Of a stretch of 64,000 bases of DNA, positions 16,275 to 24,606 are shown piece by piece. Within the stretch, counting starts at the first letter, position 1; every line of letters starts with the position of its first letter. The stretch is from contig JAZNDW010000041.1 of assembly GCA_045588245.1 (NCBI GenBank), forward strand, positions 1-64,000. The letters run 5' to 3'. The notes beneath the pieces are model-generated. The model was given only the letters and a program-made list of their open reading frames with translations, searched no databases and had not been told where the DNA came from. The position numbers were made by a program, and so were the translations under genes. This DNA comes from DTU064 sp045588245 (GTDB taxonomy: Bacteria; Bacillota; Clostridia; Oscillospirales; CAG-272).

Positions 16275-17798
16275 ATGGCATACCTGATAGGCATAGACAT
16301 CGGTACGTCGGGCACGAAAACGGTCTTGTTCGATGAGAACGGTGTGAAGCTCAGATCAAAAACAGTCGAGTATCCGCTTTATCAACCGCATGAAGGATGG
16401 GCGGAGCAGGATTCTGCCGATTGGTGGGACGCAACCGTAGAGGGAATCGCCGCCGTGACGGCACAGATCAACAAAAACGACATACGCGGCATCGGACTGT
16501 CAGGACAGATGCACGGACTTGTCATGCTTGACGGTGACGGTCGTGTTTTACGCCGAAGCATTATTTGGTGTGATCAGCGAACGGAAAAGCAGTGCGATGA
16601 GATAACAAAAGCGGTTGGAGCCGATGAGCTGATGCGTATTACGATGTCGCCGGCACTCACTGGATTTACGGCATCCAAAATTTTATGGGTGCGCGAAAAC
16701 GAGCCCGACATCTACGAAAAATGTAAAACGATCCTTCTGCCGAAGGATTACATCCGCTATATGCTGACGGGCGAACGTGCGACGGAGGTGTCGGACGCTT
16801 CGGGTATGCAGCTGCTTGATATTGCGGGACGCTGTTGGTCCGATACGGTTCTGTCTAAGCTTAGCATTGACAAAGGACTGCTCGGCACCGTTTATGAGTC
16901 ACAGCAGGTGACGGGAGCCCTTAGCACGTCGGCATCCGTTGCCACGGGCCTGCCTGTGGGCATACCCGTTGTTGGCGGCGCGGGTGATAATGCCGCGTCG
17001 GCAATCGGATGCGGTGTCGTTTTCGGCGGCAGAGCTTTCGCAACGATCGGAACGAGCGGTGTTGTGTTTGCTCACAGCCCCAACGTTGCATACGATCCGA
17101 AGGGACGCATCCACAGCTTTTGCGCCGCCGTGCCGAATGAATGGCACGTTATGGGCGTCGTTCAGTCGGCGGGGCTTTCGCTGCGTTGGTTCCGCGATAA
17201 TTTCTGCGCTGCGGAATCAGCCGAAGCTGACGCACGCGGCGTTGACGTTTACAAAGTAATGGACGAGTACGCGGCTTCCGTGCCCGTCGGTTCAAACAAG
17301 CTTTTATATCTGCCGTACCTGATGGGAGAACGCACGCCGCATCTTGATCCGTTTGCACGCGGTGCGTTCATAGGACTCACGGCGCGTCACACGCGTCACG
17401 ATATGCTTCGCGCCGTCATGGAAGGTGTCACATTTGCGTTACGTGACAGCCTTTCGTTGTTCGGTGAGGCGGGTATCACTGCTGCTGATATGATGGCGTG
17501 CGGCGGCGGTGCATCGAGTCCGCTCTGGCGGCAGATGCTGGCTGACGTTTTCGGTTGCAGAGTCAATACGGCAGCTTCAAACGAAGGCGGCGCTCTCGGA
17601 GCTGCGCTTCTGGCGGCGGCCGGCGTCGGTATATATAAGGACGTACGCGAGGCGTGTGAAGCTGTTATCAAGGTTAAGGATACCTGCGAGCCGGTGGCTG
17701 AAAATGCGAAACGCTACGATGAGCTTTACGGGATCTACACGGGTCTTTATGAAAAGATCAGATCCGACTGCGGAGCGCTTGCACGTCTGCAACTTTGA
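16275..17798 (+). CDS. xylB: Xylulokinase (FGGY carbohydrate kinase)
   Basis: 507 residues. The FGGY fold starts with IGIDIGTSGTKTVLFD. GLSGQMHGLVMLD is the xylulokinase-type substrate segment, GAGDNAASAIG carries the catalytic base Asp238, and the C-terminal half has GGGASSPLWRQMLADVFG. It phosphorylates D-xylulose to xylulose 5-phosphate, feeding the pentose phosphate or phosphoketolase route. No xylose isomerase or transporter is next to it, so another ketose specificity within FGGY cannot be excluded. AGGAGG lies before the ATG. Confidence 0.92.
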   Translation: MAYLIGIDIGTSGTKTVLFDENGVKLRSKTVEYPLYQPHEGWAEQDSADWWDATVEGIAAVTAQINKNDIRGIGLSGQMHGLVMLDGDGRVLRRSIIWCDQRTEKQCDEITKAVGADELMRITMSPALTGFTASKILWVRENEPDIYEKCKTILLPKDYIRYMLTGERATEVSDASGMQLLDIAGRCWSDTVLSKLSIDKGLLGTVYESQQVTGALSTSASVATGLPVGIPVVGGAGDNAASAIGCGVVFGGRAFATIGTSGVVFAHSPNVAYDPKGRIHSFCAAVPNEWHVMGVVQSAGLSLRWFRDNFCAAESAEADARGVDVYKVMDEYAASVPVGSNKLLYLPYLMGERTPHLDPFARGAFIGLTARHTRHDMLRAVMEGVTFALRDSLSLFGEAGITAADMMACGGGASSPLWRQMLADVFGCRVNTAASNEGGALGAALLAAAGVGIYKDVREACEAVIKVKDTCEPVAENAKRYDELYGIYTGLYEKIRSDCGALARLQL

Positions 17799-17844
17799 GT
17801 TTACGAAAATGTGTTTATAATTATTAAGTATGTCGAACTTATGT

Positions 17845-17874
17845 TGACAATACAGATCGGATTGTGTTATAATA
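17845..17874 (+). promoter_or_regulatory. Strong promoter of the 17923 lipoprotein
   Basis: TTGACA (17845-17850), 18 bases and TATAAT (17869-17874): both hexamers match consensus. Confidence 0.85.
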
Positions 17875-17922
17875 TCTAAAATCGTATTGGTTTATACGAA
17901 AAAATTTTGGAGGACGATCCCG

Positions 17923-19344
17923 ATGAGAAAGCTTACAGCTCTTATACTTGTGCTCGTTATGCTCGTTTCGCTCTGCTTCACTGCTTGCGGCGAGGACGAA
18001 CCCAAGTTCCCCGTTGACGGTACAGGCACAGGCACTGAAACCGAAGGCGGCGAAGACACAAATGACAACGCCGGAAATAACGGCGGAAACGACATTTGGA
18101 CACCCGATCCCAGTGCAGAATTCGGCGGTTATCTCGGTATCGGCGCTGAAAACGGCACCGTTTACTTCGATGACCTCAAGGTAGTCGGCACACAGGGTAA
18201 ATTCACACTCGTTGAAAGAGATTTCGAAGAAGACACCACTCTCGATTACAACTTCATGACTGCTGATGGCGGTACATGGACTGTAAACGCTGAAGACTGG
18301 AAAGTTGAAACTATCGAAACTCCCGCAGCAAAAGAAGGCGAAGATCCCACTTACAACAACGCTCTTGCTATCACAACCGACACAACGGGCAGCATGATGA
18401 CGTTCGGCGAAAACGACTGGAACATGCTTCAGCTCTCCGCTAAGGTTAAGGTTACCGAAGGTACCGGCGGCGTTAAGTTCTACTTCGGCGTAACCGATGA
18501 AAAGAACTACTACGTACTCGACATCGGTGGCGGCGATAACTCTACCGTTGCAGTTAAGCATTGCGTAGACGGCGTTATTACTTCTGACACCATCGACCTC
18601 GCTTACGGTATGCCTGTTGACACATGGTTCCCTGTAAGCCTTAATATCAATGCTGCTACCGTTAAGGTATACGTTAACGGAGTTCAGCTCTTTGAAGCTT
18701 ATGAAACTGTTTCCGAAGATAAGATCCTCAGCGGTGGTATCGGCTTCGGTACATGGAGCACAATGTTCTCCATCGACAACGTAAAGGTTACAAGCTACCT
18801 CACAGGCGACGTTCTTTACGAAAATGACTTCACAAACGAAGCTCTCCTTGATAGCGACTGGACAGCGTTCGACGCTAACGACGGTGAATGGACCACGCTC
18901 GTGAACGGTGAAGACTGGCACAATGACTGGGCTGTCGTTGATGGCGGCGAAGGCCACGGCAACGTTCTCCAGCTCAACTACGTTTCCACAACCATGACGG
19001 GCGGTGCTCTCCTCGTTACCGACAGTATCGGCAACGCTGACTGGAACAACTATATCTTCGAGTTTGACGCTCGCAGAGACGGCGGTGCAGAAGGCTTCAT
19101 GCCTTACTTCGCTGTAGCTGATGTTGCAGATCCTGCATCCGCTGACTTCATCAGATGGAATCAGGGCGGTTGGACCAACACTCAGACCTGCTTCCAGGTT
19201 TGCGTTGGCGGTTCTCTCACAAACGGCACACAGACTGCGGATAAATACGAAAACGAACAGTGGTATCACGTAACCATTTACGTTATCGGCAATGCCGTAT
19301 ACGGCTGCGTTGACGGTCAGCTCCTCTCCGTATATATCAAGTAA
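17923..19344 (+). CDS. Exported lipoprotein with two concanavalin/LamG-like domains
   Basis: 473 residues from the ATG at 17923 (TTGGAGGA upstream; an earlier in-frame start lacks a signal peptide). The signal peptide ends in FTAC, with lipidated Cys22. A Gly/Glu/Asn-rich linker is followed by a beta-rich region (about 70-290) and a second one (about 300-473). Both show the pattern of carbohydrate-binding jelly-roll/LamG modules (VKFYFGVTDEKNYYVLDI, WYHVTIYVIGNAVYGCVDG). It is probably a surface glycan-binding protein, with no catalytic motif seen. Its codons favour CTC, GGC, GAC, ATC and AAG, as in the ribosomal protein genes next door, which suggests very high expression. Confidence 0.75.
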   Translation: MRKLTALILVLVMLVSLCFTACGEDEPKFPVDGTGTGTETEGGEDTNDNAGNNGGNDIWTPDPSAEFGGYLGIGAENGTVYFDDLKVVGTQGKFTLVERDFEEDTTLDYNFMTADGGTWTVNAEDWKVETIETPAAKEGEDPTYNNALAITTDTTGSMMTFGENDWNMLQLSAKVKVTEGTGGVKFYFGVTDEKNYYVLDIGGGDNSTVAVKHCVDGVITSDTIDLAYGMPVDTWFPVSLNINAATVKVYVNGVQLFEAYETVSEDKILSGGIGFGTWSTMFSIDNVKVTSYLTGDVLYENDFTNEALLDSDWTAFDANDGEWTTLVNGEDWHNDWAVVDGGEGHGNVLQLNYVSTTMTGGALLVTDSIGNADWNNYIFEFDARRDGGAEGFMPYFAVADVADPASADFIRWNQGGWTNTQTCFQVCVGGSLTNGTQTADKYENEQWYHVTIYVIGNAVYGCVDGQLLSVYIK

Positions 19345-19377
19345 TTGATTTTCGGTAAAATCGAATAGCTGAAACCC

Positions 19378-19410
19378 GCACCCCGAGGCTGTTTCGCCTC
19401 GGGGTGCTTT
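19378..19410 (+). terminator. Intrinsic terminator after the lipoprotein
   Basis: GCACCCCGAGGC (19378-19389) pairs perfectly with GCCTCGGGGTGC (19396-19407), then TTT. Confidence 0.92.
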
Positions 19411-19501
19411 GTTGTTAAAGTTGCACAAAAACAAGAGTGGATGTTTGGATAATATTCTACGTCAAAAATCGCAAAAAATCAAATAAAATGTTAGAAAGTG
19501 C

Positions 19502-19530
19502 TTGCAAAACCGAAACTTATGTGATAAAAT
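19502..19530 (+). promoter_or_regulatory. Promoter of the ribosomal protein superoperon
   Basis: TTGCAA (19502-19507), 17 bases and TAAAAT (19525-19530), with TGA forming an extended -10. It is the only clear promoter upstream of rpsJ. Confidence 0.75.
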
Positions 19531-19536
19531 TGATAA

Positions 19537-19789
19537 GCTTGGTGTGCGAAGAAGCGGAAGGTAGCTGCCGAATGGCAGGAAATTTCCGTGGAGTATGTCC
19601 GACCTCAGAGTCGGGCGGGCCAAATGAACCGTATGGTGACGTGCGCGATCTATGCCCGAATATAGCCGCCGATACAGCATTACCTGTGTGATTAGCTGAT
19701 CGGTTCTATTTTTGGATACAACATGAACGCACGAAGCCGTGTACAGTACATCGCCCCACTTGTAGTAATAATATAAGGAGGCAGCAAAC
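19537..19789 (+). promoter_or_regulatory. Structured S10 operon leader with terminator-like hairpin
   Basis: About 250 untranslated bases precede rpsJ. Visible hairpins are CTGCC/GGCAG (19565-19578) and CCGAC/GTCGG (19599-19614). A long imperfect hairpin (19662-19709) pairs ATAG, GCCGAT and CAGC with GCTG, ATCGGT and CTAT and runs directly into TTTTT (19709-19713). This is the architecture of a transcription attenuator. In other bacteria the S10 leader is bound by L4 (rplD, encoded in this operon), so L4 feedback is a natural guess but is not shown here. Confidence 0.6.
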
Positions 19790-20101
19790 GTGGCAGCAAA
19801 CGATAAGATCAATGTTCGTGTAAAGGGTTATGACCACACTCTCGTAGACGCGGCAAGCGTTAAGGTAGTTGAGGCAGCTAAAGCAAACGGCGCCGAAGTA
19901 TCCGGACCTATTCCGCTTCCTACAGAAAAGGAAATCGTAACGATCCTCCGCGCAGTCCATAAATATAAGGATAGCCGTGAGCAGTTCGAACAGAGAACGC
20001 ACAAGAGACTCGTTGTTATCAAGAAGCCGTCACAGAAGGTGATTGAGGCGTTGATGAAAATCGAGCTCCCCGCGGGAGTAGAGATTGAAGTTAAGCTTTA
20101 A
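19790..20101 (+). CDS. rpsJ: 30S ribosomal protein S10 (uS10)
   Basis: 103 residues, starting at GTG. It is part of the 30S head and is also NusE, the antitermination partner of NusB. Diagnostic segments are KGYDHTLVDAA, GPIPLPTEK and THKRLVVI. AAGGAGG precedes the GTG. The string GGCAGCAAACG is repeated on both sides of the start codon (19780-19790 and 19792-19802), so the ribosome-binding region and the first codons are a direct repeat. It is the first gene of the operon, downstream of the attenuator-like leader. Confidence 0.98.
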   Translation: MAANDKINVRVKGYDHTLVDAASVKVVEAAKANGAEVSGPIPLPTEKEIVTILRAVHKYKDSREQFEQRTHKRLVVIKKPSQKVIEALMKIELPAGVEIEVKL

Positions 20102-20262
20102 TTCCCGGCTAACGAAACAAAAATAAGCCACCGGATCCGAATGACGGCGCAAAAAAAGATTAAGAAGCGTACGGTTCGAGTTTAGGTCATGTCATGGCGA
20201 ACGGGGTGGCTCCCGTACTACCACCGCCCTGACCAATAACCAAAACAGGAGGAAACAAACTC
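20102..20262 (+). promoter_or_regulatory. Structured 161-base gap between rpsJ and rplC
   Basis: Most gaps in this operon are about 10-35 bases, so this one is unusual. It contains competing pairings: AGCCACC (20126-20132) with GGTGGCT (20205-20211), GGTGG (20205-20209) with CCACC (20221-20225), ACGGG (20201-20205) with CCCGT (20212-20216), and GTACGG (20169-20174) with CCGTAC (20213-20218). They cannot all form at once, which is what a switchable regulatory RNA would show. I see no reading frame or terminator T-run in it. Confidence 0.45.
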
Positions 20263-20892
20263 ATGAAGAAAGCCATTATAGGCAAGAAGCTCGGAATGAC
20301 CCAGGTCTTCGACGAAGCCGGCAACATGATCCCTGTAACAGTAATCGAAGCAGGTCCTTGCCCGGTAGTTCAGAAGAAGACAAAGGAAACAGACGGCTAC
20401 GACGCACTTCAGCTCGGTTTCATGGATGTGAAAGAGTCTAAGGTGTCCAAGCCCGAGGCAGGTCATTTCAAACGCGCAGGCGTAGGTGCTAAGCGCCACT
20501 TAAAAGAATTCCGTCTTGAAGACATCAGCTTTGCAGAAGTTGGTTCCGTAATCACCGCCGATACCTTCGCCGCAGGCGAAAAGGTCGATGTAACGGGCAT
20601 TACAAAGGGCCGCGGATACACCGGTGCTGTCAAGAGATGGGGACTCGCAACACTCCGTATGACTCACGGTACAGGTCCTATCCACCGTCAGTCCGGATCG
20701 ATGGGCGTTATTGACCCCGCGCACATCTTCAAAAACAAGAAAATGGCAGGTCAGTACGGTAACGAACAGGTTACCATTCAGAACCTTGCTGTCGTTAAAG
20801 TTGACGCGGAAAAGAATCTTATCGCGGTTAAGGGCGCTGTTCCCGGTGCTCGCGGCGGTATCGTATTCATCCGTGACAGCGTGAAAGCATAA
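20263..20892 (+). CDS. rplC: 50S ribosomal protein L3 (uL3)
   Basis: 209 residues. It starts 50S assembly and reaches the peptidyl transferase centre. Landmarks are IGKKLGMTQVFDEAG at the N-terminus, the TKGRGYTGAVKRWG loop and GPIHRQSGSMG. ACAGGAGGAAAC precedes the ATG. It follows the unusually long structured gap after rpsJ, so its translation or readthrough may be regulated there. Confidence 0.98.
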   Translation: MKKAIIGKKLGMTQVFDEAGNMIPVTVIEAGPCPVVQKKTKETDGYDALQLGFMDVKESKVSKPEAGHFKRAGVGAKRHLKEFRLEDISFAEVGSVITADTFAAGEKVDVTGITKGRGYTGAVKRWGLATLRMTHGTGPIHRQSGSMGVIDPAHIFKNKKMAGQYGNEQVTIQNLAVVKVDAEKNLIAVKGAVPGARGGIVFIRDSVKA

Positions 20893-20909
20893 GTAGGAGG
20901 AAGAAGAGA

Positions 20910-21533
20910 ATGCCTAACATGAAAGTGCTTGATATGACCGGCGCTACAGTCGGTGAAATCACATTATCGGATAAGATCTTCGCTGCCGATATTAACGGCG
21001 CGGTCCTCCATTCGGCTGTAAGAGCATATCTGCTTAACCAGAGACAGGGCACACAGTCCACTCTCACAAGAACTGAAGTTTCCGGCGGCGGTAAGAAGCC
21101 CTGGAGACAGAAGGGTACAGGTCGCGCAAGACAGGGCTCCCGCAGAGCTCCTCAGTTCGTGCACGGCGGTATCGCTCTCGGCCCCAAGCCCCGCAGCTAT
21201 CGTGTTTCGATGAACAAGAAGACCAAGCGCGTCGCTATGTTCAGCGCTCTTTCGAGCAAGGTTGCAGACGGTGATATGATCGTCATCGACAAGATCGAAA
21301 CAAACGAGTATAAGACAAAGACGATGGTCAGCATGCTGGCAGCAGTCGGAGCAAAGAAGAAGGCTCTCGTAGTTCTTGACAATAACGACGCTTGCGTTGT
21401 TAAGTCTTTTGCAAACATTCCGAACGTAAAGACTGCTCAGTACAACACCATCAACGTCTATGACATCCTTAATTGCGATACCTTCATCGTAGCTCGCGGT
21501 GCGGTAGAAAAAATCGAGGAGGTTTACGCGTAA
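20910..21533 (+). CDS. rplD: 50S ribosomal protein L4 (uL4)
   Basis: 207 residues. The long internal loop that lines the peptide exit tunnel is visible (KKPWRQKGTGRARQGSRRA, about 60-80). In several bacteria L4 is also the autogenous repressor of its own S10 operon, acting on the leader RNA; the leader at 19537-19789 is the obvious candidate site. The stop codon TAA overlaps the rplW start (TAATG), indicating coupled translation. Confidence 0.98.
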   Translation: MPNMKVLDMTGATVGEITLSDKIFAADINGAVLHSAVRAYLLNQRQGTQSTLTRTEVSGGGKKPWRQKGTGRARQGSRRAPQFVHGGIALGPKPRSYRVSMNKKTKRVAMFSALSSKVADGDMIVIDKIETNEYKTKTMVSMLAAVGAKKKALVVLDNNDACVVKSFANIPNVKTAQYNTINVYDILNCDTFIVARGAVEKIEEVYA

Positions 21534-21826
21534 TGAAATTTGCTGAAGACGTAATCCTTGCTCCGGTAGTTACCGAAGCATCTATGTCCAGACTCGGTGA
21601 GAAGAAGTACACGTTCCGTGTTGCACCGAAGGCGACAAAGCCCCAGATCGCAGCTGCAGTTGAAGAACTTTTCGGCGTAAAGGTTTCTGCGGTAAACACG
21701 ATCAACATGAAGAGAAAGCCCAAGAGACTCCGCGTGTCCCAGGGATACACGGCAGCTTGGAAAAAGGCTATCGTAACGCTTACAGAAGACTCCAAGCCCA
21801 TTGAGTTCTTCGAAGGCATGTATTAA
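21533..21826 (+). CDS. rplW: 50S ribosomal protein L23 (uL23)
   Basis: 97 residues from the ATG that overlaps the rplD stop by one base (TAATG), preceded by GAGGAGG; a longer in-frame extension lies inside rplD and is rejected. L23 sits at the tunnel exit and docks trigger factor and SRP. Landmarks are ILAPVVTEAS, KYTFRVAPKATK and VNTINMKRKPKR. Confidence 0.97.
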   Translation: MKFAEDVILAPVVTEASMSRLGEKKYTFRVAPKATKPQIAAAVEELFGVKVSAVNTINMKRKPKRLRVSQGYTAAWKKAIVTLTEDSKPIEFFEGMY

Positions 21827-21842
21827 TTCGGGAGGTTAGAAA

Positions 21843-22673
21843 ATGGCTACTATTAAATATAAACCTACGACTCCCGGTAGACGCGGCATGACGGTTGCTT
21901 CTTTCGACGAAGTTACCAAGTTCACTCCCGAAAAGAGCCTTATCGTCATCAAGAAGAAGAATGCCGGACGTAACAATACCGGTAAGATCACCGTTCGTCA
22001 TCACGGCGGTGGTAACAAGGTTAAGTACCGTATCGTTGACTTCAAGCGTCAGAATGAAGGCGCTGCTACCGTTATCGGTATCGAGTATGACCCTAACAGA
22101 AGCGCATATATCGCACTCGTTCAGTATGAAAACGGCACAAAGAGCTACATCATCGCTCCTGTAGGCGTAAAGCCCGGCGACGTGCTCTACTCCGGTTCCA
22201 AGATCGATATCAAGCCCGGTAACACGCTTCCCATTTCCGACATTCCCGTCGGTACAATCATTCACAACATCGAGCTCTACCCCGGTAAGGGCGCGCAGCT
22301 CGTTCGTTCCGCAGGTGCACAGGCTCAGCTTATGGCTAAGGAAAACGGCACCGCACAGGTTCGTCTCCCCTCCGGAGAGGTTCGCAAGGTTCGCCTCGAT
22401 TGTAAAGCAACGATCGGTCAGATCAGTAACATCGAGCATGACACCGTTAAGATCGGTAAGGCCGGTAGAAAACGTCACATGGGCGTTCGTCCTACAGTTC
22501 GCGGTTCCGTCATGAACCCCTGCGATCACCCGCACGGTGGTGGTGAAGGCAGATCTCCCATCGGTCATCCCGGCCCGCTTACTCCTTGGGGCAAGCCCGC
22601 TCTCGGATATAAGACTCGTAAGAAGAATGCTCGCACCGAGAAGAACATCGTAAAGCACAGAAACGGTAAATAA
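21843..22673 (+). CDS. rplB: 50S ribosomal protein L2 (uL2)
   Basis: 276 residues, full length. It supports peptidyl transferase activity and subunit joining. The near-universal C-terminal segment NPCDHPHGGGEGRSPIGH, with its essential histidine, is present. KPTTPGRRGMT at the N-terminus is also typical. GGGAGG precedes the ATG. Confidence 0.99.
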   Translation: MATIKYKPTTPGRRGMTVASFDEVTKFTPEKSLIVIKKKNAGRNNTGKITVRHHGGGNKVKYRIVDFKRQNEGAATVIGIEYDPNRSAYIALVQYENGTKSYIIAPVGVKPGDVLYSGSKIDIKPGNTLPISDIPVGTIIHNIELYPGKGAQLVRSAGAQAQLMAKENGTAQVRLPSGEVRKVRLDCKATIGQISNIEHDTVKIGKAGRKRHMGVRPTVRGSVMNPCDHPHGGGEGRSPIGHPGPLTPWGKPALGYKTRKKNARTEKNIVKHRNGK

Positions 22674-22687
22674 GGAGGACTGAAAAG

Positions 22688-22969
22688 ATGAGCAGAAGCT
22701 TAAAGAAAGCGCCGTTCGTTGAAGAGAAGCTCTACGCAAGAATTTGCGCTATGAACGAAAAGGGCGACAAGAAGGTCCTTAAGACATGGAGCCGTTCGTC
22801 CACAATCTTCCCTGAGTTCGTTGGTCACACGATCGCCGTTCACGACGGAAAGAAGCATGTTCCGGTATATGTTACCGAGGATATGGTAGGACACAAGCTC
22901 GGCGAATTCGCCCCCACACGTACGTTCAAAGGCCACGCTGGCTCGAAGACGTCCAACAACGGTAAGTAA
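22688..22969 (+). CDS. rpsS: 30S ribosomal protein S19 (uS19)
   Basis: 93 residues. It forms the 30S head contact with 50S together with S13. SRSLKKAPFVEEKL, WSRSSTIFPEFVGHTIAVH and the basic C-terminus RTFKGHAGSKT match the family throughout. AAGGAGGA lies in the short gap after rplB. Confidence 0.98.
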   Translation: MSRSLKKAPFVEEKLYARICAMNEKGDKKVLKTWSRSSTIFPEFVGHTIAVHDGKKHVPVYVTEDMVGHKLGEFAPTRTFKGHAGSKTSNNGK

Positions 22970-23002
22970 TACGTTAGATTAAACGGAGGTCAAAAACCTA
23001 AA

Positions 23003-23338
23003 ATGGAAGCTGTTGCATATTTGAAATATGTGCGCGTTTCGCCCATCAAGGTCAAGACGGTGCTCGATCTTATCCGCGGCAAGGACGTGGAGACGGCAAT
23101 GGGTATTCTCAAGAATACACCTAAGGGCGTGTGCGAAGACCTGATCAAGCTCCTCAAGAGCGCGACGGCGAATGCAGAAAATAATTTCGAGATGGATGCA
23201 AGCAAGCTCTACATTTCTGAATGCTTCGTTTGCCCCGGCCCCACTCTCAAGAGATGGATGCCCAGAGCAAAGGGAAGCGGAGACAGAATCCTTAAGAGAA
23301 CTTGCCACATCACTCTCAAAGTAAAAGAAAGAAACTAA
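23003..23338 (+). CDS. rplV: 50S ribosomal protein L22 (uL22)
   Basis: 111 residues. It lines the exit tunnel with L4. Family segments are YVRVSPIKVKTVLDLIRGK, KSATANAENN and the beta-hairpin region PTLKRWMPRAKGSGDRILKR, whose tip is a known macrolide-resistance site. AACGGAGG lies upstream. Confidence 0.98.
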   Translation: MEAVAYLKYVRVSPIKVKTVLDLIRGKDVETAMGILKNTPKGVCEDLIKLLKSATANAENNFEMDASKLYISECFVCPGPTLKRWMPRAKGSGDRILKRTCHITLKVKERN

Positions 23339-23353
23339 GGAGGTAAAACTAAA

Positions 23354-24160
23354 ATGGGTCAGAAGGTAAATCCCCACGGCATGCGTGTAGGCGTTATCAA
23401 GGACTGGGACTCGAGATGGTATGCCTCCGATGAAAAGTTCGGCGATACACTCGTTTCCGACTACAACTTGAGAAAGTATCTCAAGACAAAGCTTCAGGCC
23501 GCAGGCGTTCCGAAGGTAGAAATCGAACGCGCTAACGGCAGAATCAAAGTTATCATCCACTGCGCAAAGCCCGGTCTCGTAATCGGTCCTAAGGGCGCAG
23601 CTATCAACGAACTCAAGGCTGAGATCGAAGCTAAGGCAGGTATGCCCGCATCGGTATCCGTTGTTGAAATTCGTAACATCGATATGGATGCACAGCTCGT
23701 TGCAGAAAAGATCGCAGGCGATCTTGAACGCAGAATCTCCTTCCGCCGCGCTATGAAGCAGGCGATCGCGAGAACGATGAAGTGCGGAGCTAAGGGAATC
23801 AAGACCTGCTGCAGCGGTCGTCTCGGCGGCGCGGAAATCGCACGCACTGAGCACTACCACGAAGGCACAATCCCGCTCCAGACTCTTCGTGCGGACATCG
23901 ACTACGGCTTCTGGGAAGCCAACACAACTTACGGTAAGATCGGCGTCAAGGTATGGATCTACAAGGGCGAAGTTCTTCCTGAAATTCAGAGATCCGGTTC
24001 CGAAAAGCCCGCTGCTCCTCGCGACAGACGCGACAGACGCAACGGCGACAGACGCGACAGACGTAATGGTGACAGACGTCACAACAATAACAATAACGGT
24101 GAGCGCCGTCGTACCGGTGAGAGAAGAGAAAGAGCTCCGAGAGAAGGAGGCGCGAAGTAA
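23354..24160 (+). CDS. rpsC: 30S ribosomal protein S3 (uS3) with extended Arg/Asp/Asn tail
   Basis: 268 residues, about 45-50 longer than the usual S3. Residues 1-about 212 are standard: GQKVNPHGMRVGVI, a KH type-2 domain with GLVIGPKGAAIN, and the C-terminal domain ending YKGEVLP. Residues about 217-268 are a low-complexity tail with repeated DRRDRRNG units and an Asn run, encoded by near-identical DNA repeats at about 24022-24081. S3 helps form the mRNA entry channel and its helicase activity. The tail could add RNA contacts, but its role is unknown. Confidence 0.97.
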   Translation: MGQKVNPHGMRVGVIKDWDSRWYASDEKFGDTLVSDYNLRKYLKTKLQAAGVPKVEIERANGRIKVIIHCAKPGLVIGPKGAAINELKAEIEAKAGMPASVSVVEIRNIDMDAQLVAEKIAGDLERRISFRRAMKQAIARTMKCGAKGIKTCCSGRLGGAEIARTEHYHEGTIPLQTLRADIDYGFWEANTTYGKIGVKVWIYKGEVLPEIQRSGSEKPAAPRDRRDRRNGDRRDRRNGDRRHNNNNNGERRRTGERRERAPREGGAK

Positions 24161-24163
24161 GCT

Positions 24164-24601
24164 ATGTTAATGCCTAAAAGAGTTAAATACAGACGCGTAC
24201 AGCGCGGCCGCCTTAAGGGTGAAGCTCACCGCGGAAATACAATTTCCAACGGTAGCTATGGCCTCATGGCTCTTGAACCCGCTTGGATCACAAGCAACCA
24301 GATCGAAGCAGCCCGTATCGCTATGACTCGTTACACGAAGCGTGGCGGTAAGGATTGTATCAAGATTTTCCCTGACAAGCCCGTAACCGAGAAGCCCGCT
24401 GAAACCCGAATGGGTTCCGGTAAGGGTTCTCCCGAATACTGGGTTGCAGTGGTTAAGCCCGGTAGAATTATGTTCGAGATGGACGGCGTTTCTCTTGAAG
24501 TCGCTAAGGAAGCTATGAGACTTGCATCTCACAAGCTCCCCATCAAGTGCAAATTCGTATCCAAGGAAACCACCGAGAGTGAAGAAAAAGAGGAGGCATA
24601 A
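24164..24601 (+). CDS. rplP: 50S ribosomal protein L16 (uL16)
   Basis: 145 residues. It binds tRNA near the A site and completes 50S assembly. MPKRVKYRRVQRGRLKG and GSGKGSPEYWVAVVKPGR are family landmarks. Two in-frame ATGs (24164 and 24170) are possible; the family normally begins at the second (MPKR), but spacing to the ribosome binding site favours the first. It overlaps nothing and is 3 bases from rpsC. Confidence 0.97.
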   Translation: MLMPKRVKYRRVQRGRLKGEAHRGNTISNGSYGLMALEPAWITSNQIEAARIAMTRYTKRGGKDCIKIFPDKPVTEKPAETRMGSGKGSPEYWVAVVKPGRIMFEMDGVSLEVAKEAMRLASHKLPIKCKFVSKETTESEEKEEA

Positions 24602-24606
24602 TAGAG

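Noticed and set aside
17839..19434. A 531-codon open frame on the minus strand across the lipoprotein gene
   Set aside because: It is a shadow of strongly biased codons in the plus-strand gene. It would begin beyond a terminator and shows no domain.
24022..24081. Short tandem repeats that might be a CRISPR start
   Set aside because: They are in frame inside rpsC and encode its Arg/Asp tail; no spacers of regular length are present.
21780..24082. Long antisense frames opposite rplB and rpsC
   Set aside because: The sense genes are certain ribosomal proteins; the antisense frames lack starts with ribosome binding sites.
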